Shown: positions 45,746 to 56,787, counted from the first letter of the stretch. The stretch: DNA of 64,000 nt from Morchella semilibera (GCA_009192285.1 WBVU01000018.1:868001-932000), one strand, 5' to 3'. Notes: generated by a model not told the origin, from the sequence alone. Numbers and translations are program-made.

Positions 45746-46546
45746 TATTGGGACTTGTCGGAGGTAGTGGTAGAGGAGCTATGTTCGTTTAGAGGTGAAA
45801 GATAGTGGGGTTATGTAGAATTACATACGTCCGGGTAAGGTGCTGAGGGCCTTAATTTTAAGCCCCAATACCTAACAGGGGTGTTTCACATACACTATTG
45901 TCATAGCTCCGTAAATATACATACTTTTGCTTGGCGATATATAGACCACGATGTCATGTTATACCAAGAACCCCGACACATGATCAATCAACCCTCAAAA
46001 TCATGCCCCAGATTGGAACGATGAATTGTCAGTTAGCAATGTTAGGCCGATAGCTCTTCTACAACGACATTACACATGCTATCGAATGGACAGGAAGCTA
46101 AGAAAAATAAACCTCCGAATCCCACTAATCAAAGATTTCTTCGGTACTGTCAGCGGAACAATCAATTAAAAAAACGCTATAATAGGCTCATAATCACCAT
46201 ATTGCGGTTATAAATAAGTAACAGGTTCATTCCGGGGGCCGTAATACATGCATTGTGTAATGCTTACACGTTCCTAGAAGAAAAGGGTAGATGGAGGCCT
46301 AGCTAGCGACGTAGTGTAATATATATAGTGTAATATAAACCTGAATTTCTCAAGGCCATTTTGTGAAGACTTTTCTTGTTGTTGCTATCATTCTCTGTTC
46401 TTAACGCATATTAGGGGCTTCACTGGGAATCATCCACTCTCCATGGGTTTAACGACCAGCTATAGGTACCCTGCGTAGACATGAGTGCATCTGCCGAAAT
46501 ATATACATCGCAAAGTAAATTCCTATTCTACATACCGTGCTCATAT
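45746..46546. other. Intergenic region
   Basis: Between LSM2 (-) and the 3' end of mL54 (-). AT-rich, no gene recognised. Confidence 0.45.
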
Positions 46547-47396
46547 CTACCTCCCCAAGGTACTCAGGAAATTCTTCTCCTTGATAGCGGCCCTACTCTT
46601 CTTCCTCATCTCCTTCCTGACCTCTAGTCTTGCTGCGTGCGCTTCCTCTGCACTAACCTGCACCTCTCCGCCAATCTCCACCGTTGACGGCCTTATTGCC
46701 TTGCCTAGTCCAGGTTTCGCGCCAGGTATGTTCTCACCTACACCCCCAACCGCTGCTACCACTCGGGTGAATGGGTGGTCGGGAGAGGTGGTAAATGGTA
46801 GATCGATAGTTTGTTCAGTGATGGGAATACGGATTTCTGAGTTGAGGGATTGGAGGGCAGCAACCTTTTCGGCACGCTTTTTGGCAATCTTACGTTCCTT
46901 TTTAGATTTTGCTATAGAGAAGATGTTAGTACTGATGATTTCACCAGCGAAGTGGGGGGGGGGGGGGGGTTGCCGGAGGAACTCAATCATAGAGACAGGA
47001 CTTACAGTAGAGATCTCCTACTTCTTCTCCTTCTAATCCGTCCACAGTAGCCTTTTTATCTAGCAAAGACCACACCCATTCGGGATATTCAGAGTCCTCC
47101 AGAGCAACTGGATCGCTTTTTCCCTTCAAGTAGTTGATGTTCTTCAGCGGAGTTCCAGCCTTGGTTCCACTAACCACTGTGATCTTTGGCTTCGCTGCGA
47201 TCTTTGGTGCAGCGGGGGTAAGAGGTGTTGAGAACGGTTGCGCAGCCGACGTACTCGTAGCACTGGGCGGTCCCTCACCACCGGGGGTGCTGGACTGTAA
47301 CGGTTTCGCCTGGTTCACAACATTCGGGTTTGCAACGGAGTAGGTCCGTAGAGCTCTCAACGAGACCGCCGGTTGAATTCGACGAAGGAAAAACAT
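46547..47396 (-). CDS. MRPL37: Mitochondrial large-subunit ribosomal protein mL54 (MRPL37 family)
   Basis: Exons 47396-47006 and 46911-46547, phase 1 join, give 251 aa. The N-terminus MFFLRRIQPAVSLRALRTYSV is a basic mitochondrial targeting sequence. The family signature LKGKSDPVALEDSEYPEWVWSLLD follows, continued across the intron by GDLYSKSKKERKIAKKRAEK. The C-terminal extension (residues about 155-251) is longer than in the yeast protein. The intron contains a 17-base poly-G run (46953-46969). It functions in the mitochondrial ribosome. Confidence 0.88.
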
Positions 47397-47860
47397 ATTG
47401 AGAGGATCAATTGGGCGTCAATTGGTGGTTATTTGCCAATATTTTGATCTGTTGTAAGGTGCAAAGGAAAATTTGGAGTTTCCGATTGTCGTGATGAGTT
47501 ATTCAATTTACGCGCATATTTGAGACTGGCATCTTTACAGGGTCCACACCCCACGTCGCGGCGGGGTTTGCTGCATGAGTGTCATGAAAATGGTTTAGTT
47601 CATGTTTACCGCAGAAATACCCTAGTAAAATCACGTCGCACATTGCAACCGATATCAGAAAAAAAAAAAAGCGAGCGAGCCAGCATTTTTTTTTTTGCGA
47701 AATCTTGGCACACCGAAGGCTACTGTGGAAAAAGTTATTTCAACGCGACTTTCCCCCTCCTTCGCCATCTTCTTCTTCTCTCTCCTTCTCTCTCTCCCTT
47801 TAACACAATCACACAAATTCTCATACTCCAAGACTGAAGTTTGCCGCACCGCAATTTGCA

Positions 47861-48015
47861 TCTGAGGGCTTATTATCTCATCTGAGGGCTCGTTCTATTC
47901 AGTTGGCTTGTTGGCTACCGAGGGCACTATCATATCAATCAATTTTAACAAATTGATTTTTGTGGGCACTGAGGGCTTCATCTGAGAGACTTTTCACAAT
48001 CATCTACTGAGGGCT
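47861..48015 (+). promoter_or_regulatory. Promoter/leader with four CTGAGGGCT repeats upstream of the nucleolin-like gene
   Basis: CTGAGGGCT occurs at 47862-47870, 47882-47890, 47969-47977 and 48007-48015, twice within CATCTGAGGGCT. The copies lie 100-250 bp before the start codon. A role as binding sites for a factor controlling ribosome-biogenesis genes is inference. The canonical PAC and RRPE sequences were not seen. Confidence 0.5.
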
Positions 48016-48111
48016 TTGTTGGCTTTTTGTTCCTGTCCCCGTCCCTGTCCCAATCTTTTAAACCTTTCTTTCCCAAAACCCCCCCCCCCCACCGCTATCA
48101 CCACAATCAAA

Positions 48112-49892
48112 ATGGGAAAATCCGCCGTTAAGCCTACCAATGGTAAGGCCTCTAAGAAAGACGCCGTCAAGGCCGCCGCTCCTACCAAGCCTACCGCCTC
48201 AAAATCCAAGGACGTTGCCAAGAAGACCAGCGCCGTCGTCGACAAGAAGTCCTCCAAGAAGGACAAGAAGAAGGAACCCACCCCGAGCCTGAATCCGACT
48301 CCGAGGACGACTCTGAAGACTCCGAGGACTCGGATGATTCCGAGGAAGATTCTGGCTCCGACTCTGAAGAGGAGGCCAAGCCCGTCCCCAAGAAGGTCGA
48401 GACTAAGAAGGCCGACGCCAAGAAGGCCGACGTTAAGAAGGCCGACGCTAAGAAGGCCGACACTAAGAAGGCCGCTGCCGCCAAGGATAAATCTTCTGAC
48501 TCTGAAAGCGATTCCGAGAGCGATTCCGACAGCGACGAGTCCATGAAGGATGCCCCTGCTGTCGCCACCAAGAAGGAGTCCGACTCTGAATCTGATTCCG
48601 ACTCATCCGATAGCGACTCCGACTCATCTGAGGATGAGAAGCCTGCTGCCAAGAAGGCTGAAGTTAAGAAGTCAGCTGCTAAGGAATCTGTAAGTCACTA
48701 GCCTAAGTTTTTTTTGCTGGGATTTATCCTAAATTCTTGTTTTCTTCCCCATAGTCCGATTCGTCCGACGATTCCGATTCCGACTCCGATTCCGATGATT
48801 CTGACTCTGACTCTGACTCTGACTCTGACTCTGACTCTGATAAGACCAAGGCTTCCGACAGCGATAGTGACAGCGACTCGGACTCAGACTCCGACTCCGA
48901 CTCTGACAGCGATTCCGACTCCGAGGTTTCTAAGCCAGTAGCCGACTCCAAGAAGCGCAAGGCTGAATCTAGTGCCGAGCCTACCGTCAAGAAGGCCAAG
49001 ACCGATGCTGCCGCTGACGGAAACCCCAAGAACCTCTTCGTTGGTTCTCTCTCATGGAACATTGACGAGGACTGGCTCCGTGGAGAGTTCGAGTCTTTCG
49101 GTACCATCTCTGCTGTCCGTATTGTCACCGATCGTGCCACCGGCCGCTCCAAGGGGTACGTTCTCCTTTACTTTTTTACGTTATTTGAATAATCCACTAA
49201 CATAAATACAGTTTTGGATACGTCGAGTATGAAGAAGCCTCCTCTGCTAAGGCCGCCCTTGAGGCTATGAACGGCAAAGATCTTGACGGACGCGCCCTTA
49301 ACATCGATTACTCTACTCCTCGTCCCGAGCAGCCTGCCCGTGAAAACCGCGCCAACAAGTACGGCGACCAGAAGTCGCCTGAGTCTGACACCGTCTTCGT
49401 TGCCAACCTTTCATTTGATGCCGATGAAGAGTCAGTCAAGGCTGAGTTCGAGTCTTTCGGTAACATCATTGGTCTTAGGATCCCTACCGACCCGTAAGAA
49501 GGCCCAAAATCCATTTTTATTTATATATATATTGATACTAATTACATTCTAGTGATTCTGGTAACCGTAAAGGTTTCGGATACATCCAGTATGATTCAAT
49601 TGACTCTGCCCGTGAGGCTGTCGAGAAGATGAACGGCGCATCCATCGCCGGTCGTGCTATCCGCACTGACTTCTCCACTCCTCGTGACCCCTCTTCTGGT
49701 GGTGGTCGCGGTGGCCGTGATGGTGGTCGCGGTGGTGGTGGATTCCGTGGCGGCCGTGGTGGTGGTGACCGTGGTGGCCGCGGTGGTGGTGGATTCCGTG
49801 GCGGCCGTGGTGGTGGCCGCGGTGGTGGTGCTCCCAGCCGTAACCGTGGTGGATTCGGCGACTTTTCTGGGTCAAAGAAGAGGTTCGATTAG
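48112..49892 (+). CDS. NSR1: Nucleolin-like NSR1/Gar2 protein (acidic region, two RRMs, RGG tail), with one apparent frameshift
   Basis: Exons 48112-48689, 48755-49155, 49212-49493 and 49553-49892. A Lys/Ala-rich start leads to long Ser/Asp/Glu repeats alternating with KKADAKKAD units. RRM1 follows (KNLFVGSLSWNID...GFGYVEYEE), then RRM2 (DTVFVANLSFDAD...GFGYIQYDS) and an RGG tail ending KKRFD. NSR1 works in pre-rRNA processing in the nucleolus. The frame breaks near 48281-48284. The first 55 codons and the acidic repeats are in different frames, with no intron signals between. One extra C in the CCCC run would restore KKKEPTPEPESDSEDD, so a homopolymer error is likely. The alternative frame encodes Arg/Pro-rich sequence and is a shadow. 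Confidence 0.9.
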
Positions 49893-50654
49893 ATTTTACT
49901 AATTGATGCAAAAAAAACGCGGGATGATAGCAGTGCGGGTTTCTTGGCTTGATACGATTGATGCCTATACTTAATAACTACTGGGGCTTGTGAGGATTTG
50001 TGTGTGCATCTGTGGGCATATATATCCCTGAGAGTTTCTTGGTTCCATCCTAGATAAGCGTGTACGATATGGCTGGCCACCAAAAAGTTTCTTTTTCTTT
50101 TCCTTCTTGGGTCTAACTTTTGTGTATTCTTCCTACCTTTTCCTTTCTCGATCCGTTTGCGATCTTAACCTGTTTGGGTAGGATTGGCAATTGAACTGTC
50201 CCGACAGTTCAGTGGTGTACATAGAATCATGAATAAGGATAATATTCCAATGATCATTGGGCTTTTGAGTTTGTTTGATGGGTTGGTGATGCTTGATGAC
50301 ACCCTTTATAACTGGGTATTTTTGATGACTGAGTTCTCGTTCATCTTAAATCCCCCCCCCCCCCCCCCTTTCGCCTCGGGCTTGACCCCCAGTTATTTCG
50401 AACAGTTCTATGTTTTGCTAACAACCTAACAACCTAAATAGACCTAGAAGCTACGTACTGTCATTACCCCCCACTCAACCCCCAACCAAGAGTCCATCAA
50501 TCTACTGACAAGCTCACACCCCACTCACTGCTTCTAGGAATCCATCAGCTCACCTCCACGCCCACTCTCTATAGCTAGAACTTACTACACCTAGTACACT
50601 CCTCCAAAACCCCCCAAAAAACCTAAACCCCCAGCACCCAGCCAACCACCCCCC
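49893..50654. other. Intergenic region
   Basis: 3' flank of the nucleolin-like gene and promoter of the next gene. It holds a 17-base poly-C run (50352-50368). No gene was called. Confidence 0.45.
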
Positions 50655-52907
50655 ATGAACTGGACCGGCGGCAGCCGCGCCCGCAACGGCAAACCCACCA
50701 CCGACACCGTCCGCCTCCAAAAGAGCTACTTCGCCAAAGTACGTGCCCGGGCCTCCGTGTCGAAGACCCGCATCCCCGAGCTCGACATCATCCAGAACAA
50801 GAAGCGGAAGCCATCCCACGGCCCGCTGGCGCCGTTCGAAGGACTGGGACTGGATAGGGAGGAGGAGGAGGGTGGTGGCGGGGGCGCGGACATGAAGGCG
50901 AAGAAGCGGCGTCTGCTGGAGGAGGAGAGCTGGGTTTGTACGGCGGCGCTGGCGAGGCCGCTGGGATTGGGGGGTCGGCGGGCGGATGTGGGTGTGCGTG
51001 TGAGTCCCCAGGGTAGGGCCACGCCGGAGGTGTTGAGGAATCCGGAGATGTTTTTACTAGGTCCGGTTGTCCGGGGTGGCTGTGGAGGACTACTTGAGGA
51101 GATTCCCCACGGCAGCCACTCTCGGTATCCCTCTGCTGGCCCTGCAGGTTGTGAGAGCCGGGGACCCCGTAATGAGGTGTTCCGGAATCTTAGTGACGGG
51201 GGGTTCGTCCAGATTGGTGGTGAGAGCACACAGTGTGGGGGGAGTATCTATGGGCAGCAACGCGGCGGATCCGTGGGGCGGGAACTGTCCGACATTTCAG
51301 AGGAAACAATGCTTTTCGACATTGGGGGGCGGCAGGAAGAAAGCTCCCCGCCAGTGACGACGACGCTCCCAAGAAAGGGCTCCGGTAGTATATTTACGAG
51401 GAGAAATGGGGTTGAAAACGTTAGGAGGGATACGGCGTTTAAGCTGGATGACTGGAGTCTCAACCGACATGCCCACATGCACGGTGGGCTCCCCTCTTCA
51501 CCGCTGGCCCCGTATTCGCAGGGTCCTCGTGAGTGGCGCTTGTCGACGACTCCGGTCAAGAGGTTTACTGGAACGGGCAAGGGGGGCGAAAAGGACATAC
51601 TGGAGGAGATTGACGAAGCGGCTACAGAGATATGGGTCAGCAGCCCCTTCGAGGTCCTTCCAGCCAAAGGTGCCCAACCCCAGGCCACCCCGCCCGCCGG
51701 CCTTGCCCCTCTAACCCGTAGTATACACGCCCATGAGGACCCCCCGGATGGTACAACTAACGGTGGGAATAGCACTAGTCTGAGCCGTCTGCTACAGCAA
51801 GAGGACTCCTGCCAGACGCAGAACGAGTCCCTGGTTGCGTGTGCGTCCTCTGGGGGCTCGTCTGCAGGTGAGGATGAAGGCGAGGAGTGGATGTTGGGCT
51901 CAAACATTCCTCCTCCTGGGTCGTCCCAAGGGAGCACGGCTGCCAGTGACCAAGCGACTGCGGGTGAGGGTCATGAAGATGGATGGGAAACGTTCTTGGA
52001 GGGCCATGTTGTTAGTGTAGAAGAAGACTCAATAGATTCACATACCCCGGGGCCAAACGAACTATATGTACAAGAACCTGATGTTCCAGAGGGTTGTGCT
52101 AATACCACCGGTGAAGCCGGCCGCCAGGAAACACAATCCCAGGATTTCATCAAAAGTCTAGACTTGGAATATAGAGAGCCGTCAGTGGCCCCCCTGAACT
52201 CTAGGCCAGCGCACACCCCCGTTTTGGCAAGCAATGGGGACACGCAGGAGAACTGGAGGGAATTTGTCAAGGCCCCACCAGAGAAAGACGGGCCCGAAGC
52301 AAACAGAACCGTCGACCAGGCAGAGAAACCTGGTAATCCTCCCTCTAAAACAAATACCAACCAGGGAGGAGGGTCACTGCTAAGAGACACCAACCCCTGC
52401 GCGGAGGAGGACGAGGAGCTACAAATAGCCCTCGAATTCGACAAGGACGAGGATAACGCCTGGAGGGCGTTTGTATTTGGCGGCCTCAGCGACGCCGAGC
52501 CCGAACCCGAACAACCCCACCGGCGCACAACCCTACCGCTCAAATCATCCCTGAAGCCTCCAAAGGCCACTCTACCACCAGCAGCTCCAGAGCCCCAACT
52601 CCCCAGCCCAGGGGTGAGCGAGGCTCTCTACGCCCCCTCACTGGCCGCTGCCACAGCGGGGTCAGCCAGCTCCGAGGACACCGGCGCCGGCTCCCCCGTG
52701 GCCCGGAGGGCGTCACGGTTCTTCGGCTCCTCGCCGCCGCCCGATACCGGGCCGAGGGCCTTGCGCCCGATTGGGTGGAGGGGTAGGGGGAATCTGTACT
52801 CTGGGAGCCGTGGGCGTGGGCGTGGGCGTGGGCTGGGAGCGTCGGGGAGGGAGCTGGAAAAGGCAGGGAGTGTCTCGGAGGATGTGGAGGATATCGAGGA
52901 CTGCTAG
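50655..52907 (+). CDS. Large disordered fungal protein of unknown function, RG-rich C-terminus
   Basis: Single exon, 750 aa, started at the Met of MNWTGGSRARNGK. The N-terminal 60 residues (NWTGG...QKSYFAKVRARA...NKKRKPSHGPL) are basic and look conserved in style with other filamentous-fungal hypothetical proteins that begin NWTGG. The middle is long, low-complexity and acidic/polar with recurring EEW and WREFVKAP-like patches (EDGWETFLEGH, NWREFVKAP, NAWRAFVFGG). These three short aromatic/acidic motifs are spaced over about 160 residues. The tail has RGRGRGRGLG. There is no membrane segment. It is probably nuclear, judging by the basic patches (inference). No known domain was recognised. 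Confidence 0.75.
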   Translation: MNWTGGSRARNGKPTTDTVRLQKSYFAKVRARASVSKTRIPELDIIQNKKRKPSHGPLAPFEGLGLDREEEEGGGGGADMKAKKRRLLEEESWVCTAALARPLGLGGRRADVGVRVSPQGRATPEVLRNPEMFLLGPVVRGGCGGLLEEIPHGSHSRYPSAGPAGCESRGPRNEVFRNLSDGGFVQIGGESTQCGGSIYGQQRGGSVGRELSDISEETMLFDIGGRQEESSPPVTTTLPRKGSGSIFTRRNGVENVRRDTAFKLDDWSLNRHAHMHGGLPSSPLAPYSQGPREWRLSTTPVKRFTGTGKGGEKDILEEIDEAATEIWVSSPFEVLPAKGAQPQATPPAGLAPLTRSIHAHEDPPDGTTNGGNSTSLSRLLQQEDSCQTQNESLVACASSGGSSAGEDEGEEWMLGSNIPPPGSSQGSTAASDQATAGEGHEDGWETFLEGHVVSVEEDSIDSHTPGPNELYVQEPDVPEGCANTTGEAGRQETQSQDFIKSLDLEYREPSVAPLNSRPAHTPVLASNGDTQENWREFVKAPPEKDGPEANRTVDQAEKPGNPPSKTNTNQGGGSLLRDTNPCAEEDEELQIALEFDKDEDNAWRAFVFGGLSDAEPEPEQPHRRTTLPLKSSLKPPKATLPPAAPEPQLPSPGVSEALYAPSLAAATAGSASSEDTGAGSPVARRASRFFGSSPPPDTGPRALRPIGWRGRGNLYSGSRGRGRGRGLGASGRELEKAGSVSEDVEDIEDC

Positions 52908-53548
52908 GGGGTGTAAATATGGCGGTGGGGGATAATGGTATAGTAGCTAGAACTTGGCTGGGGATCTAATTGCTTTGTATGTCTGCTGTCACTCGGAGGG
53001 TTGGTCATGGGTCATCACTCGAGTGCGGTCTGTCTAATATCATCTATCTGCCCTGGCTTCGGAACTCTCAAGATGGGCGGGTGTGTGGGATAACTACATG
53101 TAGACCGCTGATGGGCGTTGTGTGTCTACCTGCATGTACTTGTGTGTATCTGCTTGTATCTATCTACTAATGCGCCCAGGGAGGTAAATAGCTTGTTTGT
53201 AACAACCATTTCCGTGATTGCATTAAGTGTTATTCCGAGGCTGGGGTAATGATACTTATGCAGCTCTATTGTAGCAGATGGACGTACTTCCTTTCTATCC
53301 CATTATAATTGTTAGAAGCAGGACCTGGACCAGATACCCACTCACCAATCACAGTCGCAATCACGATCACTGCCTACAATCACCATAAATCCAAACCCGG
53401 GATTCAATCTATGAAAGTTCTAGAGTCTACATACATGCAAACCCCTACACAGGCACCTTATATAAGCGCCAACCCCACCCCGCAGAGCCTCACCCCCCAC
53501 AACGTCATTCCATCCCATCTTACCCTCCCCCCACAACCTTAAAAAAAA
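52908..53548. other. Intergenic region
   Basis: Between the disordered protein and IBA57. It contains CTACATGTAG at 53094-53103, a TATATAAG box-like sequence near 53459, and a run of A just before the IBA57 start. Confidence 0.45.
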
Positions 53549-54652
53549 ATGCGCCCCCGCCGCCCCCACCTCCACCTCTTCCCCTTCCGCCGTCCCTACA
53601 CCACCACCGCCAAACCGCCGCCGCAGAACGGGGCGGCAAGACTAACAGACCGCACACTCATCTCCGTGCGCGGCGCCGACGCGCCAAAGTTCCTGCAGGG
53701 CCTCGTGACCAGCCAGGTACCCCCGCCCGCGGGGAAGGGCACGTACTCGTGTTTTCTGAACTCGCAGGTATGGTGGCCCCCCGGAGAGGAGTGGTTGACT
53801 GACTGACTGACTGGTGGGTAGGGGAGGGTTCTCTCGGACGCATTCATATACCCCCGTGGCAGTGAGGAGCAGGAGCAGGAGGAGCCACACTACCTCATTG
53901 AGCTCTCCGCGCCGGCAGCGCCGCACATCCTCGCCACGCTGCGGCGGCGGCGCCTGCGCAGTAAGGTATCGCTGGACCTTGTCGCGCCCGAGGAGCAGTC
54001 CGTGTGGGCCGTCTGGGGCGACCACAACCTTACCCACGCCCACGCAGCGGACGAACGGGCGCCCGGGTTCGGCGCGCGCGTTGTTGCCCGGGAGGTGGAT
54101 GCAGGGGTGGGGGTGGAGGTGGTGGGGCTGGAGCAGTACACGCTGCGGCGGTACCTGTGGGGGGTTGCGGAGGGCGCCGAGATGCCCACGGGGGTTGCGC
54201 TGCCGCAGCAGAGCAACGTGGACTATATGGGCGGCGTGGACTACCGCAAGGGCTGCTATGTCGGGCAGGAGCTGACCATCCGTACGCACCACACGGGGGT
54301 TGTGCGGAAGCGGGTGCTGCCCGTGCAGTTTAGCGGTGCGCCGTTCCCCGAAGGGGGGGCTGGAGTGGTGTATGACCCGGGGGTGGTGCTGCCGGCGCGG
54401 GTCGAGGCCGGGGATGCCGTGAGGAGGGTGGGCAGGCGGGCGAGGGCCCCCGGGGTGGTGCTGGGGTGCGTGGGGAATGTGGGGCTTGCGCTGTGTAGGT
54501 TGGGGACTATGACGGAGGAGGGGGAGGGGGAGGGGGGGGAGTGGCAGAGGGGGGACCAGTTTGTGGTTGGGGAGGAGGGGAGGGAGGTATGGGTGAGGGC
54601 GGTGGTGCCGTGGTGGCATAAGGAGAGGGCGGAGGCACTGAGGAGGAGGTGA
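53549..54652 (+). CDS. IBA57: Iba57, mitochondrial iron-sulfur cluster assembly factor (GcvT-like)
   Basis: Exons 53549-53767 and 53822-54652, phase 0, give 349 aa. An Arg/His-rich mitochondrial presequence (RPRRPHLHLFPFRRPYTT) precedes the tetrahydrofolate-binding GcvT-like fold. Visible motifs are LISVRGADAPKFLQGLVTSQV, RVLSDAFIYP across the intron, and the family hallmark KGCYVGQELTIRTHHTGVVRKR (starting near residue 216). Iba57 works with Isa1/Isa2 in making [4Fe-4S] clusters for aconitase and radical-SAM enzymes. The C-terminus carries a Gly/Glu low-complexity insert. Codon third positions are extremely GC-rich compared with intergenic DNA. Confidence 0.94.
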
Positions 54653-55161
54653 GGGGGGCCATGGAGGAGTGTAGATAGATGTATATATACGAGTATGTAG
54701 GGAGAATAGAGGAATACCGGGCATGTACAGAATAACACGTTGATAATATCATTGCATGCAGTGCCCAATCATGCCGCATCACTCGATGCTTGACTTCCGC
54801 CCGCAGTCCACGCACGAATCGTCACTCGAGTTGACAAGCAAGAGAAACAGTTCAATTCCTCTCTCTCTCTCTCCCTTTATAATAACCCAATGGATATACG
54901 ATAATTAATTAATCAATCAGTCAATAAAATGCATTAATCAAATATCTCACCCTGGTTACCCTGCCCTGTGTTAGATTAGCGTTTCTGTCGTCGCCGTTGA
55001 GCCTTTTTTTTTTATCGATGAGAGCGGTTAAGACTCGAACTCTCAACTTCATCTCCAACTTCAACTTCAACTTCAACTTCAGTCTGTTCCTCTGGTCTAC
55101 ACTCTCAATTCTTTACCTCTCTCTCTCTCTCGTCTTCTCTCTCCTCTCATCTTCTCTCACC
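54653..55161. other. Intergenic region and TRM61 leader
   Basis: Holds CTCTCT tracts, AATTAATTAATCAATCAGTCAAT and a direct repeat of AACTTC (about 55046-55080) within the probable 5' leader of the next gene. Confidence 0.5.
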
Positions 55162-56787
55162 ATGGCAGACCCTGAGCCTGCAGCTACAACTACGACTACG
55201 ACTACGGCAGTGATGGCCCCCCCCCCAGAGCCTTCTCCGTTCCTCGCCCCCCCCCCTCTAATCGGCACATCCCCCTGCCCGTCAATAATCCACCTCAAGC
55301 GCGACCTCCTGATCCCCGTCTCCTTTGCGTCCTCCACCGCTCCCGCCGCCGCCACCACCGCCGAACGCTCCTCCCGCTCCGGCGCCCGATCAATTGACGG
55401 CGTCCTCAACACCCGCTTCGGCGACTTCCCGCACTCCACGCTCCTCAACATCCCCTACGGCTCGCAAGTCCGCGCCACTGGTCCCGGCCACAAACGCAAG
55501 CGCAGCACCCCCACCGCCGCCCCCCCCGAGAGCGGGTTCCTGCACATCCTCGCGCCCACCGCCGAGCTCTGGACCGCCTCGCTCCCCCACCGCACACAGG
55601 TCGTCTACACCCCCGACAGCGCCTTCATCCTCCACAAGCTCCACGTGCGCCCCGGAAGCGTGGTTCTCGAGGCCGGCGCCGGCAGCGGCAGCTTCACGCA
55701 CGCCGCCGTCCGCGCCGTCTACGGCGGCTACCCGGACGGGCGGGAGTCTGGCGGCGGCGGCGTGAGCCCGTGCCGCAAGGGCCGCGTGTGGAGCTTCGAG
55801 TTCCACGAAGAGCGGGCCGCGAAGCTGCGCGACGAGATTGGCCGCCACGGCCTCGACGGCCTGGTCGACGTCGTCCACAGGGACGTGTGTAAAGACGGGT
55901 TCCTGGTCGGCGCCAACGGCGACTCGAGCCCCGGCGCGACCGCAATCTTCTTGGACCTCCCCGCGCCGTGGCTGGCGCTGCCGCACCTGACACGGCGGAC
56001 ACACGCCACCCCGCCCCTCCCCACACGCACCGGCCTCACGCCCACGCCCTCCCCCGGCCCCGCAGCAGCAGCCGCCACAGAACCAACCACCCCCGCCCCC
56101 GACACCACAAACCCGGCCATCCCGTCGGCGCTCTCGCGCACCGAGACAGTCCGGATATGCACCTTCTCCCCCTGCATCGAGCAGGTGACGCGCACCGTGT
56201 CGGTGCTGCGCCGCCTCGGCTGGGTCGAGGTGGAGATGCACGAGGTGCAGCACCGCAACCTCGAGGTCCGCCGCGCCCTGCGAAAAAGCTACACCGAGGG
56301 CGCCGGGCCCCGCAACGTCGACGAGGCCCTAGTCCGCCTCCAATGGATGAACGACTACCGCGTGCGCCGCCAGCTCGAGGCCGAGGCCGGCACCCCGGCC
56401 GACGCCGAAGCCGACGCCGAAGCAGACCCAGAGCAGGAGCAGGGCACACTGACGGAGGGGAAGATGGTCACGAGGGTCGAGAGCGAGATCAAGACGCACA
56501 CCAGCTACCTGGTGTTTGCTGTTCTTCCGCGCGAGTGGACGGACGAGGACGAGGGCGCTGCGGCCGCCCTGGCCGCCGCGGCCAGTAAGGCGACGGCGGG
56601 GGACGCGCCGGCGCCCGTTGTTGGGCCTGGCGAGGCGTGGAAGTGGCCTGGCGCTACGGGGAGGGCGCAGAGGGTGTCGAAGCGCCAGATGAGGAAGATG
56701 GAGAGGGAGGCGAGGAAGGCTGCTGAGAAGGGGGAGGGGGAGGGGGAGGGGGAGGGGGGGGTGATGGAGGTTGATGGCGTGGTGTAG
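55162..56787 (+). CDS. TRM61: tRNA (adenine-58-N1)-methyltransferase catalytic subunit Trm61/Gcd14
   Basis: Single exon, 541 aa from the Met of MADPEPAA, long for the family because of Thr/Ala/Pro-rich inserts. A Met 165 bp upstream exists but lies in a CT-rich leader. The conserved N-terminal part has VLNTRFGDFPHSTLLNIPYGSQV, then HILAPTAELWTASLPHRTQVVYTPDSAFI. The SAM-binding motif I is VVLEAGAGSGSFTHA (near residue 168), followed by WSFEFHEERA and the catalytic-site FLDLPAPW. A late RICTFSPCIEQVTRTV is followed by the conserved MHEVQHR. With Trm6 it makes m1A58 in tRNA, needed for initiator tRNA stability, in the nucleus. The C-terminus ends in Lys/Glu-rich repeats. Confidence 0.94.
   Translation: MADPEPAATTTTTTTAVMAPPPEPSPFLAPPPLIGTSPCPSIIHLKRDLLIPVSFASSTAPAAATTAERSSRSGARSIDGVLNTRFGDFPHSTLLNIPYGSQVRATGPGHKRKRSTPTAAPPESGFLHILAPTAELWTASLPHRTQVVYTPDSAFILHKLHVRPGSVVLEAGAGSGSFTHAAVRAVYGGYPDGRESGGGGVSPCRKGRVWSFEFHEERAAKLRDEIGRHGLDGLVDVVHRDVCKDGFLVGANGDSSPGATAIFLDLPAPWLALPHLTRRTHATPPLPTRTGLTPTPSPGPAAAAATEPTTPAPDTTNPAIPSALSRTETVRICTFSPCIEQVTRTVSVLRRLGWVEVEMHEVQHRNLEVRRALRKSYTEGAGPRNVDEALVRLQWMNDYRVRRQLEAEAGTPADAEADAEADPEQEQGTLTEGKMVTRVESEIKTHTSYLVFAVLPREWTDEDEGAAAALAAAASKATAGDAPAPVVGPGEAWKWPGATGRAQRVSKRQMRKMEREARKAAEKGEGEGEGEGGVMEVDGVV

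Noticed and set aside
48191-48652. Minus-strand Ser-rich frame opposite the acidic repeats of the nucleolin-like gene
   Set aside because: Complement of GAC/TCC repeat codons, no independent support.
55390-56253. Long minus-strand frame within TRM61
   Set aside because: Shadow of a very GC-rich coding exon; the conserved methyltransferase motifs are on the + strand.
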